DNA of 24,946 nt, taken from positions 1 through 24,946 of the forward strand of contig CAYQEC010000032.1 of the NCBI GenBank assembly GCA_964416425.1, read 5' to 3'. Origin of the DNA: CAYQEC01 sp964416425. GTDB taxonomy: Bacteria; Actinomycetota; Acidimicrobiia; Spongiisociales; UBA5794. Of this stretch, positions 23,590 to 24,946 are shown one piece after another. The first letter of the stretch is position 1. Every line of letters starts with the position of its first letter. Position numbers and translations under genes: made by a program. The notes under the pieces are model-generated. The model worked only from the letters and a program-made list of their open reading frames with translations, was not told where the DNA came from and did no database searches.

Positions 23590-23772
23590 GCTGGCCTAAC
23601 CTCCCATTCCGTGTCAGCCCTGAGTCGGTCCTCCGGTGGCAGCAGCCGATAGGCCGCTTCGCTTTACCACCGTGATCAACTCCAATGATCGCAGGTCGGG
23701 TCAGGGCCACCCCACTCATTGGCGATGTCTCTTCCGCTATACCTCCGACGGCGTGTATACCTCGCACGCTGT

Positions 23773-23796
23773 GTTAGCGCTCCCGTTAGCGATAAC
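23773..23796 (+). promoter_or_regulatory. Operator-like 24-bp palindromic site B (GTTAnCG-N10-CGnTAAC)
   Basis: GTTAGCG (23773-23779) and CGATAAC (23790-23796) form inverted arms around 10 bases. With flanks, TGTGTTAGCG and CGATAACACA pair at nine of ten positions. The second half also holds a near-palindrome GTTAGCGATAAC with the central CG usual in LacI-family operators. It overlaps the predicted -35 box of the regulator gene. Confidence 0.72.
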
Positions 23797-23820
23797 ACAG
23801 CAGGGAGAGACTGATATAGT
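23792..23820 (+). promoter_or_regulatory. Promoter of the lacI-type gene (ATAACA-17-TATAGT)
   Basis: TATAGT (23815-23820) matches five of six -10 bases. ATAACA (23792-23797), 17 bases upstream, matches four of six -35 bases and lies mostly inside site B. Transcription would start near 23827, leaving a 35-base leader with GAGGAG at 23851-23856. Confidence 0.55.
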
Positions 23821-23861
23821 AGCAAATCGAGCGGGTTCAGGCTCGATGTCGAGGAGTGGAG

Positions 23862-24887
23862 ATGCTGGGTCAGAGAATCACCATGAAGGACGTCGCCGCG
23901 CTCTGTCGTGTCTCGACGCAGACCGTCTCCCGCGTTCTCAACGAGCGACCCGACGTCGCCCCGGCCACGAGGCGCCGCGTTGAGGAGGCGATCGAGCGGC
24001 TGGGTTACACGCCGAGCGCGGTGGCGCGGACTCTGGCCGCCAGGCGTAGCGACGCCATCGGGGTGCTTCTCGCCGGTATGGGATACACCGGGACCGCGCT
24101 CACCCTGCGAGGCATCGTCGACGAATCGGCCAACCTCGGTCTCACGGTGTTGATCGCCGAGCTTCCCGAGGGTGACAGCCTGGATGATCCGGGTCCCGCG
24201 ATTTCGGCGTTGATCGAGCATCACGTCGACGGCATCATCATGTCGGTCCCCGCCATCGGTCATGCCGTCGATCGTATCAAGGCCCGGCTTCCCGAGCGAT
24301 CTGAGCCCGTGGTGTTCGTCAAAGCGGGAGTCTCCGACAGGTACTCGAGTGTGCTCGTCGACAACGTAGGTGCCATCGAGGAGGTCATCGACCATTTGGT
24401 TTCGCTCGGGCGGACCCGTATTGCTCATATCTCGGGCCCCGACACCTGGCACGAAGCCAGAGACCGCCGTGAAGGTTGGCGGCGCGGGCTCGAGAAGAAC
24501 GGTCTGATACCGGACCCCGCCCTCTGCGAGGAAGGGACCTGGTCGCCGGCAAGCGGCTCGGATGCGATGAAGGCCCTGCTCGATCGAGTCCCCGATCTCG
24601 ATTCGGTGGTGGCTGCCAACGACCGCATGGCGCTGGGCGCGCTGCATGTGATCAGGAGCCGTGGTCTCACCATCCCAGACGACGTGGCGATCACGGGCTT
24701 CGACGACATCGAGGATGCCGCCTGGTTCGCCCCTCCGCTCACTTCCGTGCGCCAGCCGTTGACGGAGATGGGAAGGCTGGCAGTGCGCACGCTGCTCGCC
24801 GAGGTTCGGGATGGGTCGGCGGGGCCCACCACCATCCCCCTCCAGGCCGAGCTGAGGGTTCGAGAGAGCACGGTCGGCACCGGCTGA
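23862..24887 (+). CDS. LacI-family transcriptional regulator
   Basis: The N-terminal helix-turn-helix and hinge are textbook for the family: ITMKDVAALCRVSTQTVSRVL (residues ~6-26), then NERPDVAPATRRRV and LGYTPSAVARTLA, the hinge helix that enters the minor groove at a central CG. Residues ~60-341 are a periplasmic-binding-protein-like effector domain (DAIGVLLAG, HHVDGIIMS, VDNVGAIEEVIDHL, VVAANDRMALGAL, ITGFDDIEDA). The total of 341 residues is typical. ATG 23862 is chosen for GAGGAG ending five bases upstream; the GTG at 23856 overlaps that site. Divergent placement and paired palindromes suggest it represses the sugar operon and itself, released by a galactose-type ligand; the ligand is inferred. 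A hairpin follows the stop. Confidence 0.94.
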   Translation: MLGQRITMKDVAALCRVSTQTVSRVLNERPDVAPATRRRVEEAIERLGYTPSAVARTLAARRSDAIGVLLAGMGYTGTALTLRGIVDESANLGLTVLIAELPEGDSLDDPGPAISALIEHHVDGIIMSVPAIGHAVDRIKARLPERSEPVVFVKAGVSDRYSSVLVDNVGAIEEVIDHLVSLGRTRIAHISGPDTWHEARDRREGWRRGLEKNGLIPDPALCEEGTWSPASGSDAMKALLDRVPDLDSVVAANDRMALGALHVIRSRGLTIPDDVAITGFDDIEDAAWFAPPLTSVRQPLTEMGRLAVRTLLAEVRDGSAGPTTIPLQAELRVRESTVGTG

Positions 24888-24909
24888 CATCCCGGAGCTT
24901 CCCGCGCGA

Positions 24910-24928
24910 GAGTTTCCGGAGGAAACTC
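24910..24928 (+). terminator. 8-bp-stem hairpin after the lacI-type gene
   Basis: GAGTTTCC (24910-24917) and GGAAACTC (24921-24928) pair perfectly around GGA, 22 bases after the stop. It is a likely terminator; the following bases have no T-run. Confidence 0.55.
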
Positions 24929-24946
24929 AGTTCGTGACGAGCGAAG

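Larger units (their letters stand above)
23451..23861. promoter_or_regulatory. Divergent control region between the sugar operon and lacI-type gene
   Basis: This 411-bp spacer has no gene. It holds two operator-like 24-mers (23545-23568 and 23773-23796), predicted promoters in both directions, and a direct repeat TATACCTC at 23738-23745 and 23756-23763 (18 bp apart). The stretch 23590-23737 shows nothing else I recognise. Confidence 0.75.

Noticed and set aside
24934..24946. Start of a following gene at GTG 24934 (GGAGG at 24918-24922)
   Set aside because: Only four codons are in the window, and the possible Shine-Dalgarno is 11 bases away and inside the terminator-like hairpin, so it cannot be supported.

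Overview
The window is about 25 kb of GC-rich chromosomal DNA that looks like a high-GC Gram-positive (Actinomycetota). The signs are a probable F420-type LLM oxidoreductase, a DivIVA-headed giant coiled-coil protein, frequent GTG/TTG starts, and several genes whose -10 box lies directly before the start codon with no Shine-Dalgarno, as in leaderless actinobacterial mRNAs. A deep lineage such as Acidimicrobiia would fit, but that is inference. A run of exactly 100 N (10003-10102) marks a scaffold gap, so this is a draft or metagenome assembly. No rRNA, tRNA, CRISPR array, transposase or phage gene is visible.

Layout, plus strand. 1-521 is the C-terminal end of an acetyl-CoA synthetase, closed by a strong hairpin. 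Next come a Dps ferritin (678-1133) and an LLM oxidoreductase (1155-2063). A carbon block follows: phosphohexomutase (2133-3851), class I fructose-bisphosphate aldolase (3941-4990) and a divergent ATP-type PEP carboxykinase (5111-6637). These suit gluconeogenesis, and acetate activation fits the same theme. 6819-10612 encodes a very long DivIVA/Scy-like coiled-coil protein whose C-terminal 78-bp tandem repeat broke the assembly. 10790-13317 is a sulfate-activation pair: fused ATP sulfurylase-APS kinase, then a CysQ-like PAP phosphatase overlapping it by 4 bp. 13381-16635 encodes a membrane-anchored protein with Asp-box, propeller-like repeats on both sides of a possible NTF2-like domain. It is followed by a degenerate 22-bp repeat array with hairpins and a class I/II aminotransferase (16908-18062).

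Layout, minus strand. A sugar operon reads leftward from about 23.5 kb: binding lipoprotein, half-size ABC ATPase, RbsC-type permease, galT, galK. A LacI-family regulator (23862-24887, plus strand) is divergent from it. The 411-bp divergent spacer holds two inverted copies of a 24-bp motif, GTTAnCG-N10-CGnTAAC, identical at 21 of 24 positions with centres 228 bp apart. One overlaps the predicted lacI -35 box and the other the predicted -10 box of the transporter operon. The simplest model is a galactose or galactoside uptake and Leloir-pathway operon repressed by its divergent LacI regulator, with autoregulation and possibly DNA looping. galE is not in the window. The phosphohexomutase at 2133 could take the glucose-1-phosphate made by this pathway into central metabolism.

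The observations most worth a second look are the paired operators, the collapsed repeat and frame break in the giant coiled-coil gene, the odd PEP carboxykinase, and the propeller protein of unknown role.
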